Of a stretch of DNA of 64,000 bases, positions 10,286 to 20,206 are shown piece after piece (the first letter of the stretch is position 1; each line of letters starts with the position of its first letter). The DNA comes from Ochotona curzoniae. Its lineage: Eukaryota > Chordata > Mammalia > Lagomorpha > Ochotonidae. Made by a program: the position numbers and the translations under genes. The stretch covers positions 28,634,501 through 28,698,500 of the forward strand of contig NW_024467106.1 in the NCBI RefSeq assembly GCF_017591425.1. The letters run 5' to 3'. The notes beneath the pieces are model-generated. The model saw only the letters and a program-made list of their open reading frames with translations, made no database searches and was not told the origin of the DNA.

Positions 10286-10475
10286 ACCCCCTCCCTTTTG
10301 CCCTCTGGAAGCATGGGGCCTCGCTGCCTCTTTGCCAAGTCCTCTGTGGCCCCTGCCTAGGCTGGGCCCACAAAGCTGTCACCTCCCCCCTTGCCCTCTG
10401 TGGAAGCTTGCAACCTCACTGCCCCCTTGGCAAGTCATCTGCGGCCCCTGCCCGGGCTGGGCCCCCAGAGCTGTC
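10286..10475 (+). repeat. Tandem duplication, two 95-bp units
   Basis: Unit 1 (10286-10380) and unit 2 (10381-10475) share 'ttgccctctg.ggaagc', 'ctc.ctgcc', 'ccaagtc.tctg.ggcccctg' and 'gctgggccc'. Both end in 'gctgtca' exactly 95 bp apart. Divergence suggests an old duplication. No known repeat. Confidence 0.85.
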
Positions 10476-10770
10476 AGCAAGGCTGTTAGAGGGCTGTGAG
10501 TCATCATTCCTCCCCCGTGCGTCAGTGCCAGTGGGCGGCCCCTGGAAGCCTCCCCTGGCTTTTGGCTGGTAGGCAAACATGTCCTGCAAGGAATTTCTGC
10601 CAGGAAGAGTTAATTAGAAAGAGGCCCCCCAACTCCAGCAGAGTCAGAGGGTCGGGCTAGAAGCCCCTTCTGCACACTAGGCCTTCCCCCAACCCCGCGG
10701 CTCCCTTCTAGACGGAACAAGACAGCCGTGGATGCTGATGGTACTGATAGCGGACTGATAGGAAACTTTG
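10476..10770. other. Unique GC-rich sequence
   Basis: Contains TGAGTCAT (about 10497) and GC-rich stretches but no recognised repeat or gene. Confidence 0.35.
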
Positions 10771-10774
10771 CCGT

Positions 10775-10930
10775 TTACAAAGCATATCCAGAGACATGAT
10801 CTCATTCTGGTTCTCACAGCACTCCTGGGAGGTAGTCCTTGTTATTCCCATTCTGCAGACGAAGAGACTGAGCCTTAGGAAGATGAGAATGAGTTGTCCA
10901 TGGCTGCCAGGGGAGGGAGGTAGGAAGGGG
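10775..10930 (+). mobile_element. MIR SINE fragment
   Basis: 'gatctcattctggttctcac', 'attcccattctgcagacgaa' and 'gagactgag' give the MIR core in plus orientation. Confidence 0.75.
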
Positions 10931-11640
10931 ATCCAGATTTGTATCACAAAAGCAAGAAACAAAAAGGAGCAAGGCAGATAGGTCAGAATATAAAATATAT
11001 TCCTACAGTGTCTTGTTTAGACCCCTTGAGTAGAGGCCCTACCACATGCGTGTCTCCCAACAGCGGGGCCGAGGAATGGCCACAAGTGCAGGTGTTTGAA
11101 TGTACCCAGAGTCAGTGTGAAAGTCCTCAGTGAGCAGAGATGGCACACTGGGGTCTGGTTTATCTGCAGTGGTGGGGCTTGTTGCAAGATTGTGGCAGGA
11201 GTGTTTTGAATTCTGTCTTGTTCATGTTCGGTTCCAGTCTCTGCATGCTATTGGTGTGGAAAGAAGTTTTAGTGTCATAAGTAGAGGATTAAGCTTCGTG
11301 CATATCCAGCTTTCCGTGACTTGTGGGTACACAGAGGCCCATGCTCCTCTGTCATTTGAGCTATGTGTCTTTGAAGAAGGGTGCCTGTCATTGGTGGGCA
11401 GGGACATTGACTTGCTGGTACTCAACTCTTGTTCACCCTTTACAAGCTACCCTGATGGAGGAGGCCATGTATTCCAGAATGTTGAAGTTTTGGGGTTTGA
11501 GTCTCAGGGAGATTGTTGTGAACAAGGGTGAAGGAGCAACACATAAACCTTGGGTGCTAAACCCCTCACATTTGAACTGTTGGTTATCTGCAGCTTCGTC
11601 CAGCTTGTTCTGACCCCTACAGTAATGAATACAGCTCATG
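10931..11640. other. Unclassified sequence with a 133-codon open frame
   Basis: A plus-strand frame at 11130-11531 is open, and a minus-strand frame at 11433-11654 is open as well. Neither has recognisable domains. The region may be an old repeat that I cannot name. Confidence 0.3.
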
Positions 11641-12100
11641 GAGTGCTTGACCACTTTTTAAAATAAATTTTTAATCTTTTGAAACAAAATGTAATTTTTA
11701 AAGGCAAATATGACTTAATCTAGTCAACAATGTAGAAGAGGTAAGTTTAACTATTGCATTGTCTTCCCAAAACAGCCCTCATCAGCTGTAGGATTAAAAC
11801 CATTTTTGTGAACTTCGTTGATAAATCATGACATACAGTAGTCTCATATTGGAAGTATATAGTTTGGTAAGTTTTGACAACTGGAAGCCATGGCCGCGAT
11901 CGTGATAGTGAATATCCATCACCTACAGGAATTTCCTTGAGTCCCTTGATCCTGTCCCTTTCCCCACCCACTCTATCTTGTCACCAGGAAACCACTGACA
12001 TGTTTTTGTCACTGTGATTTAGCGTGCCTTTCCTAAAATTTTATAAAAATGAATTGTAAAGTATAGAACCATTTTTTGTCTAGCCCTGTGATTCTTGGGA

Positions 12101-12672
12101 GAATCTTTTAATTTAAAAGGCAGATAGATTTTCCATTTGCGGACCCAGTGCCATGGCCTAGCAGCTGAAGTCCTTGCGTTGAACACGCTGGGATGCCATA
12201 TGGGCGCTGGTTTTAATCCTGGCGGCCCCACTTCCCATCCAGTTCTCTGCTTGTTGCCTGGGAATGCAGTCGAGGACAGCCCCAAAGCCTTGGGACACTG
12301 CACCCACATGGGAGACCCGAAAGAGGCTGTTGGCTTTAGGTTGGCTCTGCTCTGGCCATTGCGGCCACTTGGGGAGTGAATCATCGCACAAAAGATCTTC
12401 CTCTCTGTCTCTCCGCCTTGTATATATCTGACTTTGCAATATAATTTTAAAAAAAGATTTTCCATTTGCTGGTTCACTCCCTAAGTACCCACAGTAGCTA
12501 GCATTAGGTCAGGCCACAGCCAGAAACCCAGAACTCAGTCTCTGAGTCACCACCTGTTGTCTCCTTAACAGGAGCCTGGGATTTGAATCAGAGTTGGGAT
12601 TCTGACCCAGACTTTCCTGTATGGGATGCAGGTAACTGAGGCAGCATCATAATGGCTGTGCCAATGCCTGCC
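12101..12672 (-). mobile_element. Older C-type SINE, antisense, split by a younger SINE
   Basis: Tail part 12101-12140 and remainder 12470-12672 ('gctggttcactccctaagta', 'tatgggatgcaggtaactga', 'gccaatgcctgcc') are one older antisense SINE interrupted by the element at 12141-12454. Confidence 0.75.
12141..12454 (+). mobile_element. C-type SINE with perfect TSD (nested)
   Basis: Full-length plus-orientation SINE ('gacccagtgccatggcctag' to 'tctgactttgcaatataatt'). Flanked by a perfect 15-bp TSD, agattttccatttgc, at 12126-12140 and 12455-12469. It is the innermost layer of SINE in older SINE in L1M. Confidence 0.92.
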
Positions 12673-13307
12673 TTTACTTCTGATTTTAACAGCAGTTTTA
12701 TTTTTAGGTATTTGCCTATGACTGGAATTACTGGGTCATGTGGTCATTTAGTGTTTAGTTTTTGAAGAGCCATAAATTCTTTCTTCCAGGGATTCTATCA
12801 TTTTACATACCCACTAGTGAGATACAAAGATTCTGGTCTCTCCATGTTCTTGTCAATACTTATTTTCTAGTTTTTGGATAACAGGGACAGCAGGCATGAA
12901 GTAGCATCTCATTGTGTTGGTTTTAGTTTTGAAAGATGACTTCACTGTGTGTAGAATTGTAGGTTGACAGTTTTTTCTTTTATATGCTAAAAATTTTTCC
13001 TGTGGTCTTCTGGCTTGCACTTGTTTTAGTAATGAATCTGTTATCTTTTTTCTACTGTATGTAATGTCTCTTTCTCTGATTTTCCCTTTACCTTTTGTGT
13101 TCAGCAATTTGATTATGATGAGTCTTGGTATAATTTTCTTCATATATCTTCTATTTGGAATTCATGTACTTCTTGGTTCTTGGCATTTACATTTTTCAAT
13201 GTAATTGACAAAGTTTTGATCAGCAATTTAATTGGGATTATTGACTTATAACTTCTTTACCAGACAATTCACAAGTATAGCGCATAATTTTTTAATGCAT
13301 TATATGA

Positions 13308-13572
13308 GGGGCTGTGGCTGTGACATAGCAGGTAAAGCTGCCATCTGCAGTGCCAGTCTCCCACTTGGGTGCTGGTTCAAGTCCTAGCTACTCCACTTTC
13401 TGTCCAGCTTCCTGCTGTGACACCTAGGAAAGCAACAGAAGATGGTTCAAGTACTTGGACTTCTGTACTCACATGAGTGATCTTGAAGAACCAGTGGATA
13501 GAAGATTTCATTCTGTGTCTCCCTCTCAGGCTCTCTTTCTATAACTGCCTTTCAAATAAATAAATGAAATAT
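13308..13572 (+). mobile_element. Old C-type SINE
   Basis: 'ggggctgtggctgtgacata', 'gtgccagtctcccacttggg', 'tgctggttcaagtcctagct' and the tail 'tttcaaataaataaatgaaa' give the rabbit-like older SINE layout. Confidence 0.8.
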
Positions 13573-13587
13573 CAAAAGATAAAATGT

Positions 13588-13830
13588 TATTTGAGTTTAA
13601 GAGAAAGAGACCTCATTTGTCGGTTCACTGGCAAAATTTCCACAATTTTTGGGACTGAGCTGTACTGAAGCTAGAATCCAGGAGCCGAATCTAAGTCTTG
13701 CATCTGGTGACAGGGACTTAACTCCTTGAGCTATTATCTGCTGCCTCCCTGGTCCTACATTAGCAGGAAACTGTAATTAGGAACTGGATCTGGGACTGAA
13801 ATAAAATCATTCTGAGATGCAGAACATCTT
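13588..13830 (-). mobile_element. Old C-type SINE, antisense
   Basis: 'gtcggttcactggcaaaatt', 'aagctagaatccaggagcc' and 'tattatctgctgcctccctg' show a strongly diverged antisense SINE. Confidence 0.65.
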
Positions 13831-13859
13831 TTTTTTTTTAACCAACATCTTTTTAAAAA

Positions 13860-14211
13860 GATGTTTTTAAAAATTTATTTATTTATTTAAGGATTTGTTT
13901 ATTTTTTATTGCAAAGTCAGAGACACATAGAGGAAAGACAGAGAAGAAGATCTTCTGTCCAATGATTCACTCCCCAAGTGACTGCAACAGCCGGAGCTGC
14001 TCCAATCCGAAGACAGGAGCTAGGAACTTCCTCCAGGTCTCCCATGAGGGTGCAGGGTCCCAAGGTGTTGGGCCATCCTCCACTGCTTTCCCAGGTCACA
14101 AGCAGGGAGCTGGGAGGGAAGTGGAGCATCTGGGTCTCAATTTGAGGCCCATATGGGATGCCAGGATCACAAGTGATGACTTAACCAGCTATACCTCAGC
14201 ACTGGCCCCTC
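13860..14211 (-). mobile_element. C-type SINE, antisense
   Basis: Full length: A-tail complement 'tttatttatttatttaagga', 'gatcttctgtccaatgattc', 'tctcccatgagggtgcaggg', 'gcccatatgggatgccagg', head at 14205-14211. Confidence 0.9.
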
Positions 14212-14465
14212 CTTCAGATATTTCCATTTGTTTTTAGATTATATTAAAAACTACTTTCTCAGTATAACTTGTTTCCTTTGTAGTGTTGTATATTTTGTCT
14301 TATGCAATTAAAAACATTGTCTGAGAAGATGTCCGGAAGTATCATTAGACTTTAAGAAGAGTCTTTGGAATAGGAACATTGAATAGAGTATCTGTTCTAA
14401 ATCATGTGATATGTGGATGTATTCTGAATTATCAAAAGAGAGCTGTTTCTTTTTCTCTTTCTTCT
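14212..14465. other. AT-rich sequence, possible old DNA transposon end
   Basis: 'aaaacattgtctgagaagat' followed by 'ccggaagtatcattagac' weakly resembles an ancient hAT-type terminal region. Otherwise nothing is recognised. Confidence 0.25.
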
Positions 14466-14469
14466 ATTT

Positions 14470-15130
14470 TATTTTTAATTTTATGATACAGTTCCATGGG
14501 CTTTGGGATTTCTCTCTCTTCCCATGTTCCCTCTCCTCAATTGATTTCCCCCATATTATTACAATAATCTAGTCCTTTATAAGCAGTCATTCTGCTACTT
14601 AAGTGTAGCCTGACATTGCAGGTACAGACAATGGCAGATAGTCCAGCATCCTATTGTGAAGATATATTAGACAGTTTCATTGGGAGTCCATCTTTGATTT
14701 GGAAGTAGAGACGCGTACTGCATTGTTTTTTCACATCTGGATATGATCATTTTTGTTACACTTGCAAGTTGCAGCAAAAACAGTATTGAAAGGGCTATTG
14801 ATCTTATAATTTTCATGAAGGTTGCCTTATATCAGAGAGGACATATGGTATTTATCCTTTTTGGATTCACTTATTTCACTGAGCATAATGGTGTCTAGTT
14901 GGTGCCATTTGGTTGCAATGGTAGAATGTCATTCTTCTTAATGAGTGAGTAATATTGCATGGAATAGCTATACCATAGTTTATCCACTCCTCTCTGGACA
15001 GACATCTGGGTTGAACTGTTTCTTATTGTATTGAAAATTGCTGCAACAAAGGTGTTCTATGCTCAAATAAACCAATTTGACACCTTTTCCCATCAGATTG
15101 CTTAGTTTTGCATTCACTAAGCAGTGGGTT
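14470..15130 (-). mobile_element. Lagomorph L1 3' end (family A), antisense
   Basis: Reverse complement carries a classic ORF2-end phrase ('caccattatgctcagtgaaa'), then a 3' UTR ending in 'cccaaagcccatggaactgt' followed by 'atcataaaatt'. A second copy of this 3' end lies at 49310-49500. It has a different 3' UTR from family B at 9345 and 53136. Confidence 0.75.
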
Positions 15131-15289
15131 ATATAACACTTTAACGGTGAGGTGGGCTAGGAGAATCCTCATTGTTTTCTGTTGTCAGTCCTACACATGC
15201 TCCCTCTAGAATGTTGAGCGGTATTTAGAATATCTGGGACATGGATATTCTCGTAGAACTAATCAAGAGTCTGAAACTTCTCTTTATCA

Positions 15290-16185
15290 TTACTATCACT
15301 CCTTGGTCCCACCCAGCATTAGCATGTACCCAGTTACTTCAGTCATCCTCTAACTGCTCCCTCTGCCTTTGGCCTGTTCCTCTTTCTATGTTCTACTCAG
15401 TAGCCAGCATGATTATTTAGAGATTATGCCAACTGTGATGATTAATTTTATGTGTCAATTTGACTGAGCTAAGAGTTTGGCCAGAAAGTTGGTAAAACAT
15501 TATTTCTGGGTGTGTCTGTAAGGGTGTTTCTAGAAGAGATTAGCATTTGAATTAGTAAACTATAAGAAAAAGATCCACCTTCACCAATCCACAGAGAGCC
15601 TAAACAAGCCAAAAAAATAGAGGGAGAGTGAATTCACTCCCTCTTGTGGAGCTGGATAGTGCCTCCTCTGGTTCTTGGGGTTCTGGGCTTGGCCTGGGAC
15701 TGACACCATGAGCTCTCTTGAGTCTCAGGCCTCTGGGCTTGGGCTAGAACTACGCTACTGACTTTCCAGCTTGTAGAAGATTATGGGTCTACTCAGTCTT
15801 TAGAATCATGTGAGCCAACCCCTTGTAATTAATCAATCACCTCTCCCTCTCTCTCTTCCCCTGCCTCCATCCATTCTATTTGGTTCTGTTGCTTTGAAGA
15901 ACAGTGACTAACAGGGAAACACTTCAGCTTAAAACCCAAAAGGCTTTTCAGCATTCCAAGAATAAGGTATAAATTTCTTAACCTGGTCTACAAAGCCTGG
16001 TGTGATCCAGTTCCTTTCTGTGTCTCCAGTTACTTCTAGAACAAGTCTCATCTTGATCCACAAAGCGCCTCTGGTGATCTCCAGTTCAGTCATACTGGCC
16101 CCTTTTCCAGCCCTTGAATGCTACCTTTCCCCACCCATTTTTTTTTACCTAGAACTCATTTCCTCCAGATGCTCTCACAGGTAGC
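15290..16185 (+). mobile_element. Ancient L2-type LINE piece split by an LTR
   Basis: Left flank ('agtagccagcatgattattt') and right flank ('taacctggtctacaaagcct', 'ggtgtgatccagttcctttc') are consecutive parts of an ancient interspersed repeat that I associate with L2. The LTR at 15434-15913 separates them. The family name is uncertain. Confidence 0.45.
15434..15913 (+). mobile_element. Solo MLT2-type LTR (ERVL class)
   Basis: Starts 'tgtgatgattaattttatgt' with 'gtcaatttgactgagc', continues 'aacattatttctgggtgtgt' and 'aatcatgtgagccaa', and ends 'gaacagtgactaaca'. This is the MLT2 LTR from end to end. No internal retroviral sequence is present, so it is a solo LTR. The LTR is non-coding. Confidence 0.85.
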
Positions 16186-16758
16186 CTCTGGTAGTCCTGG
16201 CTGCTGACCTCAAGAGAGGAACCTTTGAGGAAGGCATTCCTTGAACCCAGCATGGAAGTGGAGAGGTTACTTGGGATCTTTGTGTGTCCGGACTTCCTAG
16301 GAAGACCCACTTTCCTGCAGGAGCAGATTTGTGGGTGAGGATGGTAAGTATGAATATGTATGTGTTGGTTTGAGGTATGTGTTGAGTATGTGCAGGGTGA
16401 AGCCCAAGGAAAGGTTTGTACTGGTTCTGGAGCTGTGTGGATCATCAGCATTCACCCAGAATTAGAAGCTTTGGTGGAAGATGAGGTCATTCAGTAGAGT
16501 AAGGGGGTGTGGCCACAATGGAGTCATGATCCTGCAAGACAACCTGGAGCTCTGAGTTCCTCTGACTCATGTCTGTATGACTAAAACTAAACCATTGATT
16601 AATGTTCTTAGTGGGAACCAACCATCATTGACATGGCCGAAAGTGAGTGGGTGAATGTATGAATGAATGAACACATTAATGTCAGACAGCGGCAACTTCA
16701 AGGTTTTCAATCTCAGCCATACTCCTAGTGCCATTTATTGATATTGTTTTGAAATTAT
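16186..16758. other. Unique sequence
   Basis: No repeat recognised. A TG-rich patch at 16330-16400 and 'gaatgtatgaatgaatgaac' near 16652 are low-complexity. Confidence 0.35.
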
Positions 16759-16759
16759 T

Positions 16760-17008
16760 ATTCTTTTTTTAAAAAAATTGTTTACTTGAAAGACAGAATG
16801 AGAGAGAGAGAAGCCAGGAGCCTGGAACTCCATTTAGAGCTCCCATGTAGCTGCAGAGGCTCAAGCTCTTGGGCGTCTTCTACTACTTTCCTAGGCTGTT
16901 AGCAGGGAACTGGATTGGAAATGGAGCAGCTGGGGCTTGAACCAGCACCCATATAGTATGCTGGTGTATCAGGTGGTGGCTTAACCTGTTATGCCGCAAT
17001 GCATCCCT
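16760..17008 (-). mobile_element. Old C-type SINE, antisense
   Basis: 'aagccaggagcctggaactc', 'ctgttagcagggaactggat' and 'gcccatata'-like block near 16948 in antisense order, ending 'gttatgccgcaatgcatccc'. Confidence 0.75.
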
Positions 17009-17599
17009 TTTATCAATCTTTTTACTCAACTTTCCACTTTCTTCAACAGCTGTTCATGCCACATTTAAAGAATTCTACACTCATATCTGTATGTGCTGTT
17101 TCATAAGGAACTTAGATTGTGACCTTCCCTGTCTTCTTGTGTTCCTCTCTTCAAACTCAACTGTCCTGAGACTAGGCGGATCACCTTATACTGATCTGTT
17201 CATTCTGCTTTGCCTGCAACTTTCCCAAGGTTGGTACAGACATTTCCACATCCTGAGAAGTCCATGCATTCTGGGAAAGGAAGGATGACTGGACCTGTGT
17301 TGCATGGTTTCTCAGAGGACATAATCCGGTGCATACTTAGCTGTGGCCATTCCCACAGCATATCCTTGTCTTGGCCTTCTCTGCTTCCTGCTTCCCTCCC
17401 TTTGTTTTTTACTCACACTGCCATATAAAATAGCAACTCACCAACTCTGCCTCAAGCTCTACTTTGGGGAGTCTGAACAGAAGCTTGATTCCTATTGTGT
17501 GACACTCCTGGGTATCATGGTGGTGAGGAGAGGATTGTGACTTGTTGCAATGAGAGAGGAGCTTCTTTGAAGTTCACGTTTCACATTTGTTTTATTTGC
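17009..17599. other. Unique sequence
   Basis: CT-rich single-copy-looking DNA. Overlapping open frames with hydrophobic low-complexity peptides are not convincing. Parts may be eroded L2. Confidence 0.35.
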
Positions 17600-18020
17600 T
17601 CATCTGCAAGACCTCACCTTCCGGTCCTGTGGGCTGTGTCCTGATTGCTTTTCTGGTACCACACCTAACTCCATAGTGCTGCTCCATGTGTGTTCCTCAT
17701 ACATGCTGTGCAATTTCAGACTTTGTGTATTCTTTGAATATGTTTCCCCCTTTCTTGGGAGCAATTCCTATTCTTCTCTTGCAGCTCATCTCAAGCGCCA
17801 CACCACAGCAAGGGCCTGTTGGAGCTCCTGGCCAACTGGGGAGTGCTCCCGCCTTCCTGCCTCATGTTTCTTTCTGCTACTTGATTTCTGTATTGCTTTA
17901 TATTTTACCCATTTATTCAGCAGAATGTGAACTCCTTCCAGTCAGGGATTTTTATCCTGTTCAACCCTGAATCCTGGTACTTGTCACTTGATTTCATGTT
18001 TACTGACTGAACAAATACTT
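17600..18020 (+). mobile_element. L2 LINE 3' end
   Basis: 'tgtgaactccttccagtcag' then 'ggatttttatcctgttcaac' and 'tgactgaacaaatacttg' follow the L2 3' end ('gtgagctccttgagggcagg ... tgaatgaataaat'). Confidence 0.65.
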
Positions 18021-18115
18021 GTTGTAATTCTGTGGGGCAAGTTATGGTAACATTGTTTCCATTTAAAAGATGGTAACATTGAGGTTTGTGGAAGGAAATA
18101 ACACAGAGCCAGGTC
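18020..18115 (+). mobile_element. MIR SINE fragment
   Basis: 'ttccatttaaaagatggtaa' then 'cacagagccaggtcagggtt' fits the MIR core, heavily worn. Confidence 0.4.
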
Positions 18116-18177
18116 AGGGTTGTTGTTTTTTTTTTTAACTGCCCCAGGTGTTTCCCTGCACACAAGAATGTGGCTTT

Positions 18178-18870
18178 GGGCCCAGTGCGGTAGCTCAAGT
18201 GGCTAAAGTCCCTGTTTTGCATATGCTGGGATCCCATATGGGTGCCACTTCTTTTTTTTTTTTTTTTAAAGATTTATTTTTATTATTTTTTCATTGGAAA
18301 GGCGGATATACAGAGAGGAGAGACAGAGAGGAAGATCTTCTGTCTGATGATTCACTCCCCAAGTGAGCGCAACGGGCCGATACTATGCCGATCCAATGCC
18401 GATCCAAAGCCAGGAGCCTCTTCCAGGTCTCCCTCGCGGGTGCAGGGTCCCAAAGCTTTGGGCCGTCCTCGACTGCTTTCCCAGGCCACAGGCAGGGAGC
18501 TGGAAGGGAAGCGGGGCTGCCAGGATTAGAACCATATGGGATCCCGGGCGTGCAAGGCGAGGACCTTTAACCACTTGCGCCACCGCGCCGGGCCCGGGTG
18601 CCACTTCTAATCCTGGTGGCCCTGCTTCCCATCCAGCTCCATGCTTGTGGCCTGGGAAAGCAGTCAAAGACGGCCCAAAGCTTTGAGCCCTGTACTCCCG
18701 TGGGAGACCTAGAAGAAGCTCCTGGCTCCTGGCTTCAGATCAGAATAACTCTGGCTGTTGCAGCCACTTGGGAAGTGAATCAGTGGATGGAAGATCTTCT
18801 TCTCTGTCTCTCCTCCTCTCTATATATCTGACTTTGAAATGAAAATAAATAAATCTTGAAAAAAAGAGAG
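18178..18870 (+). mobile_element. C-type SINE with perfect TSD, interrupted by a younger SINE
   Basis: Outer plus-orientation SINE: head 18178-18251 and remainder 18608-18870. A perfect 13-bp TSD, agaatgtggcttt, lies at 18165-18177 and 18871-18883. The SINE at 18252-18595 splits it. Confidence 0.95.
18252..18595 (-). mobile_element. Youngest-subfamily C-type SINE, nested, perfect TSD
   Basis: Inner antisense SINE with perfect 12-bp TSD, gggtgccacttc, at 18240-18251 and 18596-18607. Its head, in sense, reads 'gggcccggcgcggtggcgca' followed by 'agtggttaaaggtcc', the form shared with 19865-20189 and 29096-29420. It carries an 11-bp internal duplication ('atgccgatcca' twice) and lacks a few bases before the CATATGGG block. 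Confidence 0.97.
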
Positions 18871-18883
18871 AGAATGTGGCTTT

Positions 18884-19539
18884 TCCAAGTGTGTTAAATA
18901 GACGACAGCCAGGGACTCAGGAGCATTTGCAGGCCAAGGCTGTGAGGGACTATTCTAGCACAATCCTTATCAGGCTTCTGTCCTGCTTGGAAGGCCCCCT
19001 TGCCAGTTCTACTGCTGCCCTGATGCCTCCTGCTTCATATTGTGCAAGACTGTTCTGTTTTTCTGCCTGCTACAGTTTCCACCCTTCTCTCTGAGTTCAC
19101 CTCCAAGGTGCCTTCACTTTCCTCTAAGCCCAGCGGTGTGTTTAACACAATTCCATCTTTCATCCAGCATGTCTCAGTCAGTGCTTCACAGCAGAAAACT
19201 CTTGAATTACTTAGACGTTCACTTTTCTGGTGGCCACCTTCTCCCATGTGGCTCACCATCGGCTTTGCAGCACTCCCACACCATCTTGGGCAGCTGTGTA
19301 GAGAAATCTAAAAGGGTGCCCATCTTGATCCTGAAGTTGTCACTGAAGTCACTAAAGAAAGGATTGACCCAGGGATGAAAGATTTACAGCCAGGGCTTTC
19401 CAAGTATGTGCAGTGTCCCATGAAAAGGTGTGAGGCAGGTACTGTGGGTGGAGGGGAACTTCCTGTCCAGTTTGGGGCCTCTTCCCAGTCTCTGCTCCAG
19501 TTCTGTAGCTCCGCTGCCTATAAAGCCAAGTCCATGCTC
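18884..19539. other. Unique sequence
   Basis: No repeat recognised. Overlapping open frames on the plus strand (19040-19378, 19042-19311) are leucine/serine-rich and not gene-like. Confidence 0.35.
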
Positions 19540-19735
19540 CCTGCCTGACCTCAAGGCCTTTGGCCACCAGGCCCTGGTAAGCATTGTAGCCTCACCTCCC
19601 CACTTTAGCCAGTCATGCCCTTGCCAGTGCTCTGTACAGCGTGTTGTTCACATAGTGGGTGTGCAATACCTTGTTTGGAATGTTGAGCCATGTTGTTCAT
19701 AGTGGGCATGCAATACTTGGTGTGGAATGGTAAGA
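19540..19735 (+). mobile_element. L2 3' end with tandemly duplicated tail
   Basis: 'ccagtgctctgtacagcgtg' and 'cacatagtgggtgtgcaata' fit the L2 tail. The tail is then repeated: 'gttgttcacatagtgggtgt' (about 19642) and 'gttgttcatagtgggcatgc' (about 19693), both followed by 'gcaatac.tgg/gt.tggaatg'. Confidence 0.6.
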
Positions 19736-19864
19736 GGTTGTGGTGGGGAGAGGGGAGTGTCTGGCTGTCACATGGAAGCACACCATCTTCTGGTCACTGA
19801 GCAATGAACAGCCGAGGCAAGTCGAAATTGGCGCAGAGTGACTGCTGATGCTGCTTCATTCTTA

Positions 19865-20189
19865 AAGATTTATTTTTTATTATTTTTTCATTGGAAAGGC
19901 GGATATACAGAGAGGAGAGACAGAGAGGAAGATCTTCCGTCTGATGATTCACTCCCCAAGTGAGCGCAACGGGCCGATACTATGCCAATCCGAAGCCAGG
20001 AGCCTCTTCCGGGTCTCCCACGCGGGTGCAGGTTCCCAAAGCTTTGGGCCGTCCTCGACTGCTTTCCCAGGCCACAGGCAGGGAGCTGGAAGGGAAGCGG
20101 GGCTGCCGGGATTAGAACCGGCGCCCATATGGGATCCCGGGCGTGCAAGGCGAGGACCTTTAACCACTTGCGCCACCGCGCCGGGCCCA
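19865..20189 (-). mobile_element. Youngest-subfamily C-type SINE, perfect TSD
   Basis: Full-length antisense SINE, almost identical to 18252-18595. Perfect 17-bp TSD, atgctgcttcattctta, at 19848-19864 and 20190-20206. CpGs are intact (for example 'gcgccaccgcgccgggccc'), indicating recent insertion. Confidence 0.97.
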
Positions 20190-20206
20190 ATGCTGCTTCA
20201 TTCTTA

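Larger units (their letters stand above)
11650..13250 (-). mobile_element. Old L1M, antisense, carrying nested SINEs
   Basis: The left part has the antisense L1M 3' UTR pattern ('tttttgtgaacttcgttgat', 'tcaccaggaaaccactgaca'). After the SINE insertions it resumes at about 12673 with 'ggaattactgggtcatgtgg', 'acatacccactagtgag' and 'catctcattgtgttggtttt', all reverse-complement L1 ORF2-end phrases. Confidence 0.65.

Noticed and set aside
18178..18251. tRNA gene
   Set aside because: The A-box and B-box-like segments here and in every similar head belong to tRNA-derived SINEs. No cloverleaf typical of a functional tRNA was seen.
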